Of a DNA stretch of 64,000 nt, positions 16,117 through 24,756 are shown one piece after another (the first letter of the stretch is position 1; every line of letters begins with the position of its first letter). Under the pieces are notes generated by a model. The model was not told the DNA's origin, did not search any database, and worked only from the letters and a program-made list of their open reading frames with translations. The translations under genes and the position numbers were made by a program. The DNA comes from Actinacidiphila acididurans (GTDB lineage Bacteria; Actinomycetota; Actinomycetes; Streptomycetales; Streptomycetaceae), in assembly GCF_016918855.1 (NCBI RefSeq), contig NZ_JADKYB010000001.1, positions 372,001-436,000 on the forward strand, in the 5' to 3' direction.

Positions 16117-17430
16117 GTGTTGGCCACATTCGTCCATGCATTCAAGACGCCTGACCTGCGCAGGAAACTGCTCTTCACGCTCGGCGTCATCGTGGTGTAC
16201 CGGCTGGGCACCCACGTGCCGATCCCGGGCGTCAACTACAAGGCGGTTCAGCAGTGCCTGGACCAGACCTCGGGCAGTCAGGGGCTGTTCGGGCTGGTCA
16301 ACCTCTTCAGCGGAGGCGCCCTGCTGCAGATCACCATCTTCGCGCTCGGCGTCCTCCCCTACATCACCGCCAGCATCATCCTGCAACTGCTGACCGTGGT
16401 CATCCCGCGCCTGGAAGCCCTGAAGAAGGAGGGCCAGGCCGGCACGGCGAAGATCACGCAGTACACCCGATACCTGACCGTGGGACTCGCCCTCCTTCAG
16501 GGTGCCGGCCTGGTGTCCACCGCCCGCAGCGGCACCCTCTTCTCCAACTGCACCGCTGCCTCCGACATCGTCCCGGACCGGGCGATCTTCACCACCGTGA
16601 CGATGATCATCACCATGACCGCCGGCACCTGCGTGGTCATGTGGCTCGGCGAGCTGATCACCGACCGCGGCATCGGAAACGGCATGTCGATCCTGATGTT
16701 CGTCTCGATCGCCGCCACGACCCCGTCCGCCCTGTGGGCGATCAAGAAGCAGGGAACGCTGGCCGGCGGCTGGATCGAGTTCGGCGGTGTCGTTCTTGTC
16801 GCGCTGGCCGTGGTCGGCCTCGTGGTCTTCGTGGAACAGGCTCAGCGCCGCATCCCGGTGCAGTACGCCAAGCGCATGATCGGCCGCCGTTCCTACGGTG
16901 GCACCTCCACCTACATACCGCTGAAGGTGAATCAGGCGGGTGTCATCCCGGTCATCTTCGCCTCGTCCCTTCTCTACATCCCGGCGCTGGTCCTGCAGTT
17001 CTCCCACGGCGACTCGAAGTGGCAGACCTGGATCGCCCAGAATCTGACCAAGAGCGACCACCCGATCTACCTCACCGCATACTCCGTACTCATCGTGTTC
17101 TTCGCGTTCTTCTACGTCGCGATCACCTTCGACCCGGACGAGATCGCGGGCGACATGAAGCAGTACGGAGGCTTCATCCCGGGCATCAGGGCCGGGCGGC
17201 CGACCGCCGAGTACCTCGGCTACGTACTCAACCGGATCACCTGGCCGGGCGCGCTGTATCTGGGGCTGATCGCCCTCATCCCCGCCGTCGCACTGGCCAC
17301 GACCGGGGCGAGCCAGAACTTCCCGTTCGGCGGGACCAGCATCCTGATCATCGTCGGTGTGGGCCTGGAGACCGTGAAGCAGATCGAAAGCCAGCTCCAG
17401 CAGCGCCACTACGAAGGCTTCCTGCGCTGA
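16117..17430 (+). CDS. secY: SecY paralogue (protein translocase channel subunit)
   Basis: The 437-residue product is a full-length SecY with about ten membrane spans. Recognisable parts are FSGGALLQITIFALGVLPYI, IPRLEALKKEGQAGTAKITQ, the cytoplasmic loop RRIPVQYAKRMIGRRSYGG, GGFIPGIRAGRPTAEYL and the conserved end ESQLQQRHYEGFLR. It starts at GTG 16117, one base after the FAD oxidase stop, and so is translationally coupled to it. The housekeeping secY of actinobacteria sits between rplO and adk, so this is a second copy, closely resembling the housekeeping form as I recall it. No secA, secE or secG is adjacent. It is controlled by the double AGAACGTTCT promoter. Confidence 0.93.
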   Translation: MLATFVHAFKTPDLRRKLLFTLGVIVVYRLGTHVPIPGVNYKAVQQCLDQTSGSQGLFGLVNLFSGGALLQITIFALGVLPYITASIILQLLTVVIPRLEALKKEGQAGTAKITQYTRYLTVGLALLQGAGLVSTARSGTLFSNCTAASDIVPDRAIFTTVTMIITMTAGTCVVMWLGELITDRGIGNGMSILMFVSIAATTPSALWAIKKQGTLAGGWIEFGGVVLVALAVVGLVVFVEQAQRRIPVQYAKRMIGRRSYGGTSTYIPLKVNQAGVIPVIFASSLLYIPALVLQFSHGDSKWQTWIAQNLTKSDHPIYLTAYSVLIVFFAFFYVAITFDPDEIAGDMKQYGGFIPGIRAGRPTAEYLGYVLNRITWPGALYLGLIALIPAVALATTGASQNFPFGGTSILIIVGVGLETVKQIESQLQQRHYEGFLR

Positions 17431-17487
17431 GTCGCGTCATGGGCGGCTTGCCGACCACCGACGCCTGAAGCGCGCCTTACCTCGTCA

Positions 17488-18060
17488 TCAGTCGCGCGGG
17501 GAGCGAACGATCGCTCGGCAGCTGCGCAGGAACGAGCCACCCGCACCTGTGGGCTCACCGAGATAGCCGGCGACCATGGCGCCGTCGCGCAGAACCATCA
17601 GATCGTCGGCGACGGCGGCCTGCTCCGGCAGCTCGAGCGGCGTGATGAGCTGCTCGAAGGTCTTCGTGTACCAGGCCCTGTGCGCCTCGACGACCTGACG
17701 CACGGGGCTGGCGGGATCGGGGTACTCGGCGGCTGCGTTGATGAAGGCGCAGCCGCGGAAGCCCGGGCTGCACGCCATGGTGTCGATCATCTCCGAGATC
17801 AGGCGCAGCGCCGTGTCGATGTCGCCGTCGGCTTGAGCGATCGCGCTGTTCATCCCATGACGCTCAACGGCGGCGCACCCTTCCAGGTATGCCACGACCA
17901 GGTCGTCCTTGGTTTTGAAGTGCCGGTAGAAGGTCACCTTTGTGGTGCCCACCCGCTCGATGATCTTGTCGGCGCTCACGGCGCGCAACCCGTGCGCGTA
18001 GAAGAGTTCTGTGGCCGCGTCGATCAGACGCTCTCGCACCGGCACGTTCACGTTGGTCAT
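17488..18060 (-). CDS. TetR-family regulator (likely binds the GGTAGACT palindrome)
   Basis: The 190-residue protein has a TetR DNA-binding domain at 8-55 (LFYAHGLRAVSADKIIERVG, TTKVTFYRHFKTKDDLV). Its ligand domain holds CSPGFRGCAFINAAAEYPDP and LMVLRDGAMVAGYLG. The same pattern occurs in the TetR at 23412-23996, so the two are paralogues. It is divergent from the 3-hydroxybutyrate-dehydrogenase-like gene, and a 24-bp palindrome lies between them about 60 bases before its start. A near-perfect copy of that site stands at 35797, which suggests a second target there. Confidence 0.87.
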   Translation of the reverse strand: MTNVNVPVRERLIDAATELFYAHGLRAVSADKIIERVGTTKVTFYRHFKTKDDLVVAYLEGCAAVERHGMNSAIAQADGDIDTALRLISEMIDTMACSPGFRGCAFINAAAEYPDPASPVRQVVEAHRAWYTKTFEQLITPLELPEQAAVADDLMVLRDGAMVAGYLGEPTGAGGSFLRSCRAIVRSPRD

Positions 18061-18120
18061 AGTACGGGTCCTCACATCCTCTTGCGCCGGGCCGCCTCGT
18101 CTGGCAGCGTAACCCGCATG

Positions 18121-18144
18121 GGTAGGGTAACTAGTTAGTCTACC
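18121..18144. promoter_or_regulatory. 24-bp palindromic operator, copy 1
   Basis: Centre TAACTAGTTA with flanks GGTAG on the left and GTCTACC on the right; 22 of 24 positions are symmetrical (GG replaces AC in the left arm). It matches the perfect copy at 35797-35822 except for the A/T pair beside the centre and the same two bases. Confidence 0.75.
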
Positions 18145-18165
18145 GGCAAGGGACTGGGCAGGGAC

Positions 18166-18951
18166 ATGAACGACAGGGGCGGCCTTGTGATGAGCACGCC
18201 GATGGCTTCGGAGCTGTCCGGCAAGCGCGCCGTGGTGACCGGAGCCGCGAGTGGCATCGGTGCGGCCGTGGCGGAGCGGCTCGCCGGTCTGGGCGCCCAC
18301 GTGGTGGTGTGCGACGTCGACGAGTCCGGTGCACGGCGCACGGCCGAGCGGATCGGCGGCGAAGCGCTGGTCATGGATCTGAGCCGGACCGCTGATCTGG
18401 CCGACCTGCGGCTGGACGCGGACATCCTCGTCAACAACGCCGGGGTGCAACACGTCTCGCCGATCGAGGAGTTCAGCCCGGAGCGGTTCGCCTTCATGCT
18501 CAGGTTGATGCTCGAGGCCCCGTTCCTGCTCACTCGCGCGGTCCTGCCAGGCATGTACGAGCGCGGCTGGGGCCGCGTCGTCCACATGTCCAGCGCGCAC
18601 GGTATCCGGGCCAGCGCATACAAGTCCGCCTACGTCAGCGCGAAACACGGCCTCGAAGGGCTCTCGAAAGTCATCGCGCTCGAGGGCGCGGCCCACGGCG
18701 TCACAAGCAACTGCGTGTGCCCCGGCTACGTCCGCACCCCTTTGGTGGAAAAGCAACTCGCCGATCAAGCGGCGGTCCACGGCCTTGCCGTGGAGGAGGT
18801 GGTCTCGGACGTGCTGTTGTCGCGGTCGGCGGTGAAGCGGCTCATCGAGCCCGACGAAGTCGCCGGAGCGGTCGCGTACCTGTGCTCACCGCAGGCTGTC
18901 TCCGTCACCGGTACCCGGCTCGTACTCGACGGTGGATGGTCCGCCTCCTGA
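18166..18951 (+). CDS. 3-hydroxybutyrate dehydrogenase-like SDR
   Basis: This classical SDR of 261 residues has TGAASGIG at 25-32, NNAGVQHVSPIEEF at 90-103, catalytic Ser142/143, Tyr156 and Lys160, and PGYVRTPLVEKQLADQA, the substrate-loop signature of D-3-hydroxybutyrate dehydrogenases (NAD-dependent oxidation to acetoacetate). ATG 18190 (MSTPMAS) is an alternative start. It is divergent from the TetR at 17488, with the palindromic operator in between. In the catabolic context it may act on a hydroxy-acid side-chain product rather than on storage-polymer monomer. Confidence 0.85.
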   Translation: MNDRGGLVMSTPMASELSGKRAVVTGAASGIGAAVAERLAGLGAHVVVCDVDESGARRTAERIGGEALVMDLSRTADLADLRLDADILVNNAGVQHVSPIEEFSPERFAFMLRLMLEAPFLLTRAVLPGMYERGWGRVVHMSSAHGIRASAYKSAYVSAKHGLEGLSKVIALEGAAHGVTSNCVCPGYVRTPLVEKQLADQAAVHGLAVEEVVSDVLLSRSAVKRLIEPDEVAGAVAYLCSPQAVSVTGTRLVLDGGWSAS

Positions 18952-19036
18952 CCATCGGTGGTCACTGACCGGACCGACACATCCGGACAACAGACCATCC
19001 AGTCGAAGGGACACCCCCGGGCCCTATCATTGACTG

Positions 19037-19681
19037 GTGGTGAAGGAAACCGGATCTGCAACGACCGTTGCCAACCCGAGCAGCCGTGACGTCATTCTGG
19101 ACGCCGCTCGGGCCCTCATCACGAGCAGAGGGTATGACGGCATGGCCATCTCGGACCTGACCGCCAGGTCCGGGCTGCCGGCCAGTTCGATCTACTACCA
19201 CTTCGGGAACAAGCTCGGTGTCCTGGCGGCGCTGCTCGAACGCACCTTCGAGGAACTGCATGCGTCGTTCCCGAACCCGTCGTCGTTCGACGATCACGAG
19301 CCGCTCGAGCGCTTCGAGACATGGGTCACCACGGCGTGCCAGTCCCTGGACCAGCGGCCGGAATACCTCCGCATCCTGCTGGCCATCAGCGTCGGCCCGC
19401 ACAAGGACACGGAACCGGTGAGCAACACCGTGCGCCGCATCCGCGACTACGCGCACGCCTCGTGGGTGGAAGCCCTCACTCCCATCTTCGCGCCGAACGG
19501 CGGCGCGGCGGACGAGATGTTCGTCGACCGGATTGCCGTGCTCGGGCGGGCCATGACCGATGGACTGTCGGTGGCCAACAGTTTCGACGGCGTGACGTAC
19601 AGCTCGAACGTCCCCGGCGTCGTCTCCCTGATCCGCGGTCTCGCGGAACAGCGTGATCGCGACAAGGGACACGACGCCTGA
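19037..19681 (+). CDS. TetR-family regulator
   Basis: The 214-residue protein starts at GTG 19037. The DNA-binding domain spans about 17-65 (ALITSRGYDGMAISDLTARS, LPASSIYYHFGNKLGVLAAL). The C-terminal part (QRPEYLRILLAISVGPHKDT) is a TetR ligand domain of normal size. It follows the dehydrogenase gene by 85 bases and converges on the mhpE-like gene. Its target cannot be assigned from position alone. Confidence 0.85.
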   Translation: MVKETGSATTVANPSSRDVILDAARALITSRGYDGMAISDLTARSGLPASSIYYHFGNKLGVLAALLERTFEELHASFPNPSSFDDHEPLERFETWVTTACQSLDQRPEYLRILLAISVGPHKDTEPVSNTVRRIRDYAHASWVEALTPIFAPNGGAADEMFVDRIAVLGRAMTDGLSVANSFDGVTYSSNVPGVVSLIRGLAEQRDRDKGHDA

Positions 19682-19711
19682 CCGGCCTGCGCGGTGCGCG
19701 ACCTGTGCATG

Positions 19712-20725
19712 TCAGACGTTTGTGGCGGCGGCGAGGTCGAGGGCGATGTCGGTGATCATGTCCTCCTGCCCGCCGACCATCTTGCGCCGCCCGACTTCGA
19801 CGAGGACGGTCCGGGCGTCGACGCCGTATCGGCGGGCCGCGGCCTCGGCGTGCCGCAGGAAGCTGGAGTACACACCGGCGTAGCCGAGAGTGAGCGTCTC
19901 ACGGTCCACGCGTACCTCCCGGTCCTGGAGAGGGCGCACGACATCGTCAGCCGCGTCCATCAGCGGAAACAGGTCGCAGCCGTGATCGAGGCCCATCAGG
20001 TCGGCGACGGCCACGAACGCTTCCAGGGGGCAGTTGCCGGCCCCCGCGCCCTGTCCCGCGAGAGACGCGTCGACGCGTACGGCGCCGTTCTCGACCGCGA
20101 CGACCGAGTTGGCCACGCCCAGCCCGAGGTTGTGGTGGGCGTGGATGCCGAGTTCGGTGGCCGGGTCGAGGATGTCGCGGTAGGCGCGGAAGCGGTCGCG
20201 TACGCCGTCCATCGTGAGGCGGCCGCCGGAGTCGGTGACGTAGACGCAGGTGGCGCCGTAGGACTCCATCAGCTTGGCCTGGCGGGCGAGTTCGGCCGGT
20301 TCGGCCATGTGGGACATCATCAGGAAGCCGGCGACATCCAGCCCCAACTCGCGGGCAGCGGAAATGTGTTGGGCGGAGATGTCGGCCTCGGTGCAGTGGG
20401 TTGCCACCCGGACCGACCGGATGCCGAGGGCGTGCGCCTGCTTCAGGTCGTGCAGGGTGCCGATGCCGGGCAGCAACAGCGTGGTGGGCACGGCATGGGT
20501 GATGGAGTCGCAGACGGCCTCGATCCATTCCCAGTCGGTGTGGGCGCCGACGCCGTAGGTGATGCTGGAGCCGGACAGGCCGTCGCCGTGGGCGATCTCG
20601 ATCGCGCAGACGCCGGCGGCGTCGAGGGCGGTGGCGATGGCGCGGGCCTGATCGACGGTGTAGCGGTGCCGAACGGCGTGCATACCGTCCCGCAGCGTCA
20701 CGTCCTGGACGTAGAGGGAGGTCAT
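19712..20725 (-). CDS. mhpE: 4-hydroxy-2-oxovalerate aldolase (MhpE/BphI/HsaF type)
   Basis: The 337-residue enzyme cleaves 4-hydroxy-2-oxovalerate (or a longer homologue) to pyruvate and an aldehyde that is channelled to the dehydrogenase. It has the DRE-TIM barrel motif VTLRDGMHA (Arg12, Asp13, metal site), [16 protein letters not shown] and the metal ligands HAHHNLG (His195, His197). The C-terminal communication domain follows. It is the last gene of the three-gene operon. Its start overlaps the end of the acetaldehyde dehydrogenase gene by ATGA, as expected for a channelled complex. Confidence 0.93.
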   Translation of the reverse strand: MTSLYVQDVTLRDGMHAVRHRYTVDQARAIATALDAAGVCAIEIAHGDGLSGSSITYGVGAHTDWEWIEAVCDSITHAVPTTLLLPGIGTLHDLKQAHALGIRSVRVATHCTEADISAQHISAARELGLDVAGFLMMSHMAEPAELARQAKLMESYGATCVYVTDSGGRLTMDGVRDRFRAYRDILDPATELGIHAHHNLGLGVANSVVAVENGAVRVDASLAGQGAGAGNCPLEAFVAVADLMGLDHGCDLFPLMDAADDVVRPLQDREVRVDRETLTLGYAGVYSSFLRHAEAAARRYGVDARTVLVEVGRRKMVGGQEDMITDIALDLAAATNV

Positions 20726-21669
20726 CGGACTGTCACCTTTCCGGAACGGTGCGCGGCCATGCGCTCGGCGGTGCGCAGCGCGGCCGAGGTCATGATGTCG
20801 AGGTTGCCGGCGTAGGCGGGCAGGTAGTGGGCGGCGCCCTCCACTTCGAGGAACACCGACACTTTCGTGGCCGCACCGGAGCGGGAGGCGGCCGGGAGGA
20901 GCGCGTGCAGGGGATCGTCGGTGGGGACGCGGTCGAACTGCACTTTCTGCTTGAGGCGGTAGCCCGGCACGTACATCTGGACGCGCGCGACCATTTCCTC
21001 CACCGAAGTGGCGATCGCGGCGTCGTCGCAGTCGCCGACGAGGCAGTACACGGTGTCCCGCATGATCAGCGGGGGCTCGGCCGGATTGAGGACGATGATC
21101 GCCTTGCCTCGGGCGGCGCCGCCGACCTTCTCGATGGCCGAGGAGGTCGTCTCGGTGAACTCGTCGATGTTGGCCCGTGTGCCGGGGCCGGCCGAGCGCG
21201 AGGAGATCGAGGCGACGATCTCCCCGTAGTGCACCGGCGTGACGGCGGCGACCGCGGCGACGATCGGGATGGTGGCCTGGCCTCCGCAGGTGACCATGTT
21301 GACGTTGCCGGCGTCCAGGTGCGCCTGTCCGTTGACCGGCGGTACGACGTACGGACCGACCGCGGCGGGGGTGAGGTCGACGACCGTACGTCCCAGCGGG
21401 CGCAGGATCTCGTCGTGGTGCCGATGGGCGCCGGCGGAGGTGGCGTCGAAGACGATCGACACGTCCGCGAACTCGTCCATTGTCACCAGGCGGTCCACGC
21501 CCTCGTGGGTGGTGGCGACCTTCAGCCTGCGCGCGCGGGCCAGGCCGTCCGACTCCGGGTCGATGCCGACCATGGCGGCGATCTCCAGCGACTCGGACAG
21601 GCGCAGTATCTTGATCATCAGGTCGGTTCCGATGTTGCCGGATCCGATGACGGCGACCTTCGTGGTCAT
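20722..21669 (-). CDS. mhpF: Acetaldehyde dehydrogenase, acylating (MhpF/BphJ/HsaG type)
   Basis: The 315-residue enzyme oxidises acetaldehyde (or propanal) to the acyl-CoA with NAD and CoA. The NAD motif is [11 protein letters not shown] at 7-17, the catalytic cysteine is Cys128 in [12 protein letters not shown], and [20 protein letters not shown] is the family signature. It overlaps both neighbours by four bases (ATGA), so hydratase, dehydrogenase and aldolase are translated as one coupled unit. Confidence 0.93.
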   Translation of the reverse strand: MTTKVAVIGSGNIGTDLMIKILRLSESLEIAAMVGIDPESDGLARARRLKVATTHEGVDRLVTMDEFADVSIVFDATSAGAHRHHDEILRPLGRTVVDLTPAAVGPYVVPPVNGQAHLDAGNVNMVTCGGQATIPIVAAVAAVTPVHYGEIVASISSRSAGPGTRANIDEFTETTSSAIEKVGGAARGKAIIVLNPAEPPLIMRDTVYCLVGDCDDAAIATSVEEMVARVQMYVPGYRLKQKVQFDRVPTDDPLHALLPAASRSGAATKVSVFLEVEGAAHYLPAYAGNLDIMTSAALRTAERMAAHRSGKVTVR

Positions 21670-22487
21670 GCTCCGGTTCCTTCCGTGGCGGAGGGCGTGA
21701 ACGCGGTGGTGACCATGCCGAGGCCATCGATGCGGGCGGTGAACTCGTCGCCCTCGACGGCGACCGCCATGGGGCCGAGCGCACCGGTCAGGACGATGTC
21801 CCCGGCCCGCAACGGGTCGCCCAGAGCGCTGAGGGTGGAGGCGAGCCAGAGGGCGGCGGTCAGGGGGCTGCCCAGGCAATCGGCGCCGGTTCCCCGCGAG
21901 ACCGTCCGGCCGTTCTTCGTCAGGGTCATCCGCACGGCGCGCAGGTCGACCCGGTCCAGCGGTACCGGCGTGCCGCCCAGGACGAACAGGCCGCAGGAGG
22001 CGTTGTCGGCCACGGTGTCGACGATGGTGATGTCCCAGCCGGCGATGCGGCTGTCGACGATCTCCAGCGCGGGCAGGGCGAACGCCGTGGCCCGCAGCAG
22101 ATCGGCCACGGTCGGTTCCCGGTGCGGAAGATCGGCGCCCAGCACCAGGGCGACCTCGGCCTCCACCTTGGGCTGCAGCAGCCGTCCGGGAGCGATCGGC
22201 CGGCCCTCGGGCACCGCCATGTCGGCGAACAGGACGCCGAAGTCGGGCTGGCCGACCCCGAGTTGACGCTGTACGGCAGGCGAGGTCAGACCGATCTTGC
22301 GGCCCACCGGCCGTCGGCCCTCGGCCAGGGCGTGCTCGACGCGCAGGCGCTGCACGGCGTAGGCGGCTTCGATGTCCGACGCGGGCAGGAGGGAGCGGAC
22401 CGGGGGGCACGGCGTTCCGGTGCGAGCGGCTTCCGCCAGTACGGCCGCCGCTTCGGCCACGGCGTCGGCGGCCCCGGGGGCGCTCAT
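21666..22487 (-). CDS. mhpD: 2-hydroxypenta-2,4-dienoate hydratase (MhpD/BphH/HsaE type)
   Basis: The 273-residue enzyme adds water to the dienoate released by meta-cleavage hydrolysis and gives 4-hydroxy-2-oxoacid. Family marks are [26 protein letters not shown], the metal-binding [11 protein letters not shown] and [14 protein letters not shown] 22487 gives the natural length but has a weak ribosome site; it overlaps the stop of a short leader ORF that has a perfect one. GTG 22529 is an alternative start adding 14 residues. First gene of the operon, divergent from an IclR regulator. Confidence 0.92.
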   Translation of the reverse strand: MSAPGAADAVAEAAAVLAEAARTGTPCPPVRSLLPASDIEAAYAVQRLRVEHALAEGRRPVGRKIGLTSPAVQRQLGVGQPDFGVLFADMAVPEGRPIAPGRLLQPKVEAEVALVLGADLPHREPTVADLLRATAFALPALEIVDSRIAGWDITIVDTVADNASCGLFVLGGTPVPLDRVDLRAVRMTLTKNGRTVSRGTGADCLGSPLTAALWLASTLSALGDPLRAGDIVLTGALGPMAVAVEGDEFTARIDGLGMVTTAFTPSATEGTGA

Positions 22488-22531
22488 GACCGTCCGCCGT
22501 CCGCGGCGGCGCGGTGATGTGGAACCCACAT
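22484..22531 (-). CDS. Possible 15-residue leader peptide coupled to mhpD
   Basis: ATG 22531, 8 bases after a perfect AGGAGG, opens [15 protein letters not shown] and stops at TGA that overlaps the mhpD ATG (ATGA). mhpD itself lacks a clear ribosome site, so translational coupling through this short frame is plausible. The alternative is that the site serves a GTG start of mhpD at 22529, offset by two bases. Confidence 0.35.
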   Translation of the reverse strand: MWVPHHRAAADGGRS

Positions 22532-22635
22532 GAGAGTTACCTCCTGGAACTGGAGTCGCGGGCCGCGTCAGAGGCAGGTGACCGCTGAAGGCTTCGGGAC
22601 AGGTATAGGAGTACGGTTCCAAGCGCGGCAAAATA

Positions 22636-22654
22636 TGTTCCATGACACGGAACA
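22636..22654. promoter_or_regulatory. Operator overlapping the IclR start codon
   Basis: TGTTCC at 22636-22641 and GGAACA at 22649-22654 form a perfect dyad that spans the iclR start codon (22642). It is a likely autoregulatory IclR-family site that could also control the divergent mhpDFE operon. Confidence 0.55.
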
Positions 22655-23391
22655 ACAGCCAAGGGAACATGCTCGACAAGGCGATGACCGTGCTCGACTG
22701 TTATCAGCCGGACGGCGGTGCGTTCCGTCTCACGGAAATCGCTTCCCGCGCGGGCCTGGCCAAGACAACCGCGTTCCGGCTCTGCTCCGACCTGGTGCGT
22801 CTGGGCCTGCTCGACCGCGACGGCGACACGTACCGGCTCGGTGGCAAGCTGTTCGAGCTGGGGTCACTGGTGCCGCGTCGGTTCCAACTGCGAGAGGCGG
22901 CGCTGCCCTTCCTCCAGGACCTGTTCGAGGCCACGCACGAGACCGTGCACCTCGGGATCCGGGAAGGGCGAGAGGTGGCCTACGTCGAGCGGATCCACGG
23001 TCATCAGGCCCTGTCGCTGCCCTCCCGGATCGGCGGCCGACTGCCTCTGACGTGCACCGGGGTGGGCAAGGCCCTGCTGGCCTTCTCCGGCGAGGAGCTG
23101 ATCGAAGAGGTGCTGGCCCAGCCGCTGCCTCGGCTCACCCCCCATTCGGTCACCGATCCGGTACGGCTGCGTACCGCCATCGAGCAGATCCAGGTGTTCG
23201 GCCTCGCCTACGAAGAACAGGAGGCCGTCCTGGGCGTGTGCTGCATCGCCTCACCTGTCTTCGACGGATCGACAGCGGTGGCTGCTTTGTCGGTGGCCGT
23301 CCCTCGCGCCCGCTTCCGGTCGGCCCAACTGGCCCCGGCGGTACGGACCGCGGCGCTGGGCCTGTCACGCGCATTGCGCTCGGGCGGCTGA
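22642..23391 (+). CDS. IclR-family regulator of the meta-cleavage operon
   Basis: The 249-residue protein has an N-terminal winged helix (NMLDKAMTVLDCYQPDGGAF, LTEIASRAGLAKTTAFRLCS) and a C-terminal IclR effector domain (ETVHLGIREGREVAYVERI, RLPLTCTGVGKALLAF, YEEQEAVLGVCCIASPVF). MhpR and many aromatic-catabolism regulators belong to this family. It is divergent from mhpD and should control that operon in response to an aromatic acid or pathway intermediate. Confidence 0.88.
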   Translation: MTRNNSQGNMLDKAMTVLDCYQPDGGAFRLTEIASRAGLAKTTAFRLCSDLVRLGLLDRDGDTYRLGGKLFELGSLVPRRFQLREAALPFLQDLFEATHETVHLGIREGREVAYVERIHGHQALSLPSRIGGRLPLTCTGVGKALLAFSGEELIEEVLAQPLPRLTPHSVTDPVRLRTAIEQIQVFGLAYEEQEAVLGVCCIASPVFDGSTAVAALSVAVPRARFRSAQLAPAVRTAALGLSRALRSGG

Positions 23392-23411
23392 CCTGCCCGG
23401 GCCCGCCCGGC

Positions 23412-23996
23412 TCAGGCGGTGCGGGCCTGAAGGATGCCTTCGACGCCGTCCAGGAAGGTCTCGGAGATCAGTTTCGGGTCGAAGAGACAGCCGGCTGCCA
23501 TCGCGCCGTCGCGGAGCATGACGAGGTGCCGGCCTGCGGCGTCGGCCGGTGCGTCGCCCGTCTGGGCCAGCAGATCTGTGACGGTGTTCAGGAACCATGC
23601 CCGGTGGGCCAGGACGGCCTGGTGGACCGGGTGGGAGGCGTCGGGGTACTCGGCGACCGCGTTGAGGAAGGCGCATCCGCGGAATCCGGGGGATTGGATG
23701 TCCTCCGCGATGGACCTGGCGACGGCCCGGACCTGGTCGGCTGCCGGCTCGCCGCTCGCCAGGACGGCGGCGGCCCGCTCCCGGAGCGCCCGGTCGGCCA
23801 CGCCGATGTAGGCGACGATGAGTTCTTCCTTGCCCGGGAAGTGCCGGTACAGCGTGGCCCGGGTCACCTTCGCCTCCGCGACGATCCGGTCGATGCCGAC
23901 GGAGTGGATCCCCTCCGTGTAGAAGATCCGGGTTGCTGTGCTGAGCAGCCGCGCTCTCGCTTCAGAGACGCTGCCGCCTTCTGTACTCCGACTCAT
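23412..23996 (-). CDS. TetR-family regulator, candidate AGAACGTTCT-binding repressor
   Basis: The 194-residue protein has a DNA-binding domain at about 14-60 (RIFYTEGIHSVGIDRIVAEA, VTRATLYRHFPGKEELIVAY). The ligand domain (SPGFRGCAFLNAVAEYPDAS, LVMLRDGAMAAGCLF) is clearly paralogous to the TetR at 17488. Its own promoter holds an AGAACGTTC site 22 bases before the start codon, as an autoregulated repressor would have. This makes it the best candidate for the protein that reads the sites at 14638, 14687, 24501, 31666, 31718 and 37670. Confidence 0.87.
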   Translation of the reverse strand: MSRSTEGGSVSEARARLLSTATRIFYTEGIHSVGIDRIVAEAKVTRATLYRHFPGKEELIVAYIGVADRALRERAAAVLASGEPAADQVRAVARSIAEDIQSPGFRGCAFLNAVAEYPDASHPVHQAVLAHRAWFLNTVTDLLAQTGDAPADAAGRHLVMLRDGAMAAGCLFDPKLISETFLDGVEGILQARTA

Positions 23997-24017
23997 GTTC
24001 CCTAGGCTAACAAACAG

Positions 24018-24029
24018 CAGAACGTTCGG
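24018..24029. promoter_or_regulatory. AGAACGTTCT operator C (TetR autoregulation)
   Basis: CAGAACGTTCGG with the family's trailing GGTCTCT, 22 bases upstream of the TetR start. Ten of twelve positions are symmetrical. Confidence 0.65.
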
Positions 24030-24115
24030 TCTCTATGGCGAACGCACCAGTTCTGTTCGTCGTCCCGGCCTTGCCCCGGCCCGTGGGGTCGAGCTAACCC
24101 TGTCCCGCACTGGCA

Positions 24116-24337
24116 TCACAGGGCGTACCGCACCAGCCATTCGTCGGCGCTGTAGGTGTTGCGGGCCGGGTCGAGCACGGTGGCGGCCCGCTCCTCGATC
24201 GTGTCCTCCAGGCGGATCCGCCCGGGCAGGGCGCCGAACCGGGCCCGCCGGGCGGCCGCGGCCTGTGCGGCGTCCGCGATCTCCGCGGTTTCCGCCATGG
24301 CGGCCGCGGCATTCGGAACGTTCTGCGCAGATGTCAT
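24116..24337 (-). CDS. Small hypothetical protein (73 residues)
   Basis: ATG 24337 follows AAGGAG at 8 bases. The product has an Ala-rich N-terminal half (NVPNAAAAMAETAEIADAAQ) and a better-structured C-terminal half (LPGRIRLEDTIEERAATVLD, PARNTYSADEWLVRYAL). I recall similar short tails in actinomycete catabolic clusters but no function. It lies between the TetR gene and the hydrolase operon, on the minus strand. Codons 4-8 contain a GAACGTTC match to the local operator family (24314-24325), which may be accidental. Confidence 0.6.
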   Translation of the reverse strand: MTSAQNVPNAAAAMAETAEIADAAQAAAARRARFGALPGRIRLEDTIEERAATVLDPARNTYSADEWLVRYAL

Positions 24338-24500
24338 TTCGCTGCTCCTTCGCCGCGTCTCTGCTCGGGGTCGGGATCTGTGGCCGGGAGCGCGGTCCCA
24401 CTGCCGCCCATGCGCCGATTCGATCACGCGGTGGACCTGCGGGCCAGGGGCGGCGGGCGGACGTCAGGGAATCGTCATATTTGCTGGCGGCCAATGAGTA

Positions 24501-24512
24501 CCGAACGTTCTG
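24501..24512. promoter_or_regulatory. AGAACGTTCT operator E
   Basis: CCGAACGTTCTG followed by TCTCTTCAC, the same right flank (TCTYTT) seen at operator A. It lies 124 bases upstream of the second motif at 24625. Confidence 0.65.
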
Positions 24513-24624
24513 TCTCTTCACTTTGGTACGGTGACGCCGTGAGTCCGGCGTGACTGCGGACTCACGGGAAGTGGGACCAGCTCAGCCGCTCACGCCTGGC
24601 TGTGGTCAACGCTTGCCCCACGTC

Positions 24625-24650
24625 GTAGAGTGAACGTTACATACATGACG
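24625..24650. promoter_or_regulatory. GAACGTTACATACATG motif, copy S1
   Basis: GTAGAGTGAACGTTAC followed by ATACATGACG. The 16-base part GARCGYTACATACATG recurs at 32541-32564 and 37718-37740, each time in the promoter region of a gene of the catabolic region. Confidence 0.6.
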
Positions 24651-24756
24651 TGCGGGTGATGTCCCTGACCTCGTCGCAGTTGATCGCCCCCGACGAGTTC
24701 CTCGCTCGGCTGCCGTGAACAGGCGCCCGACGTACGATCCACTTAGGAGGCTGTAG

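Larger units (their letters stand above)
24338..24756. other. Regulatory intergenic region before the hydrolase-monooxygenase-HyuAB operon
   Basis: About 420 bases without a convincing gene. It holds an AGAACGTTCT-type site at 24501-24512 and the second shared motif at 24625-24650. The GTG start at 24757 is preceded by TTAGGAGG. The long spacing suggests a promoter near 24540-24660 with a leader of about 100 bases. Confidence 0.6.

Noticed and set aside
16117..17430. Accessory Sec system (SecA2/SecY2)
   Set aside because: The sequence is of housekeeping SecY type and no secA2, asp or glycosylated adhesin genes are nearby.
24314..24325. CGGAACGTTCTG as a functional operator
   Set aside because: It lies inside a coding region and matches only part of the flank; kept as a remark, not as a site.
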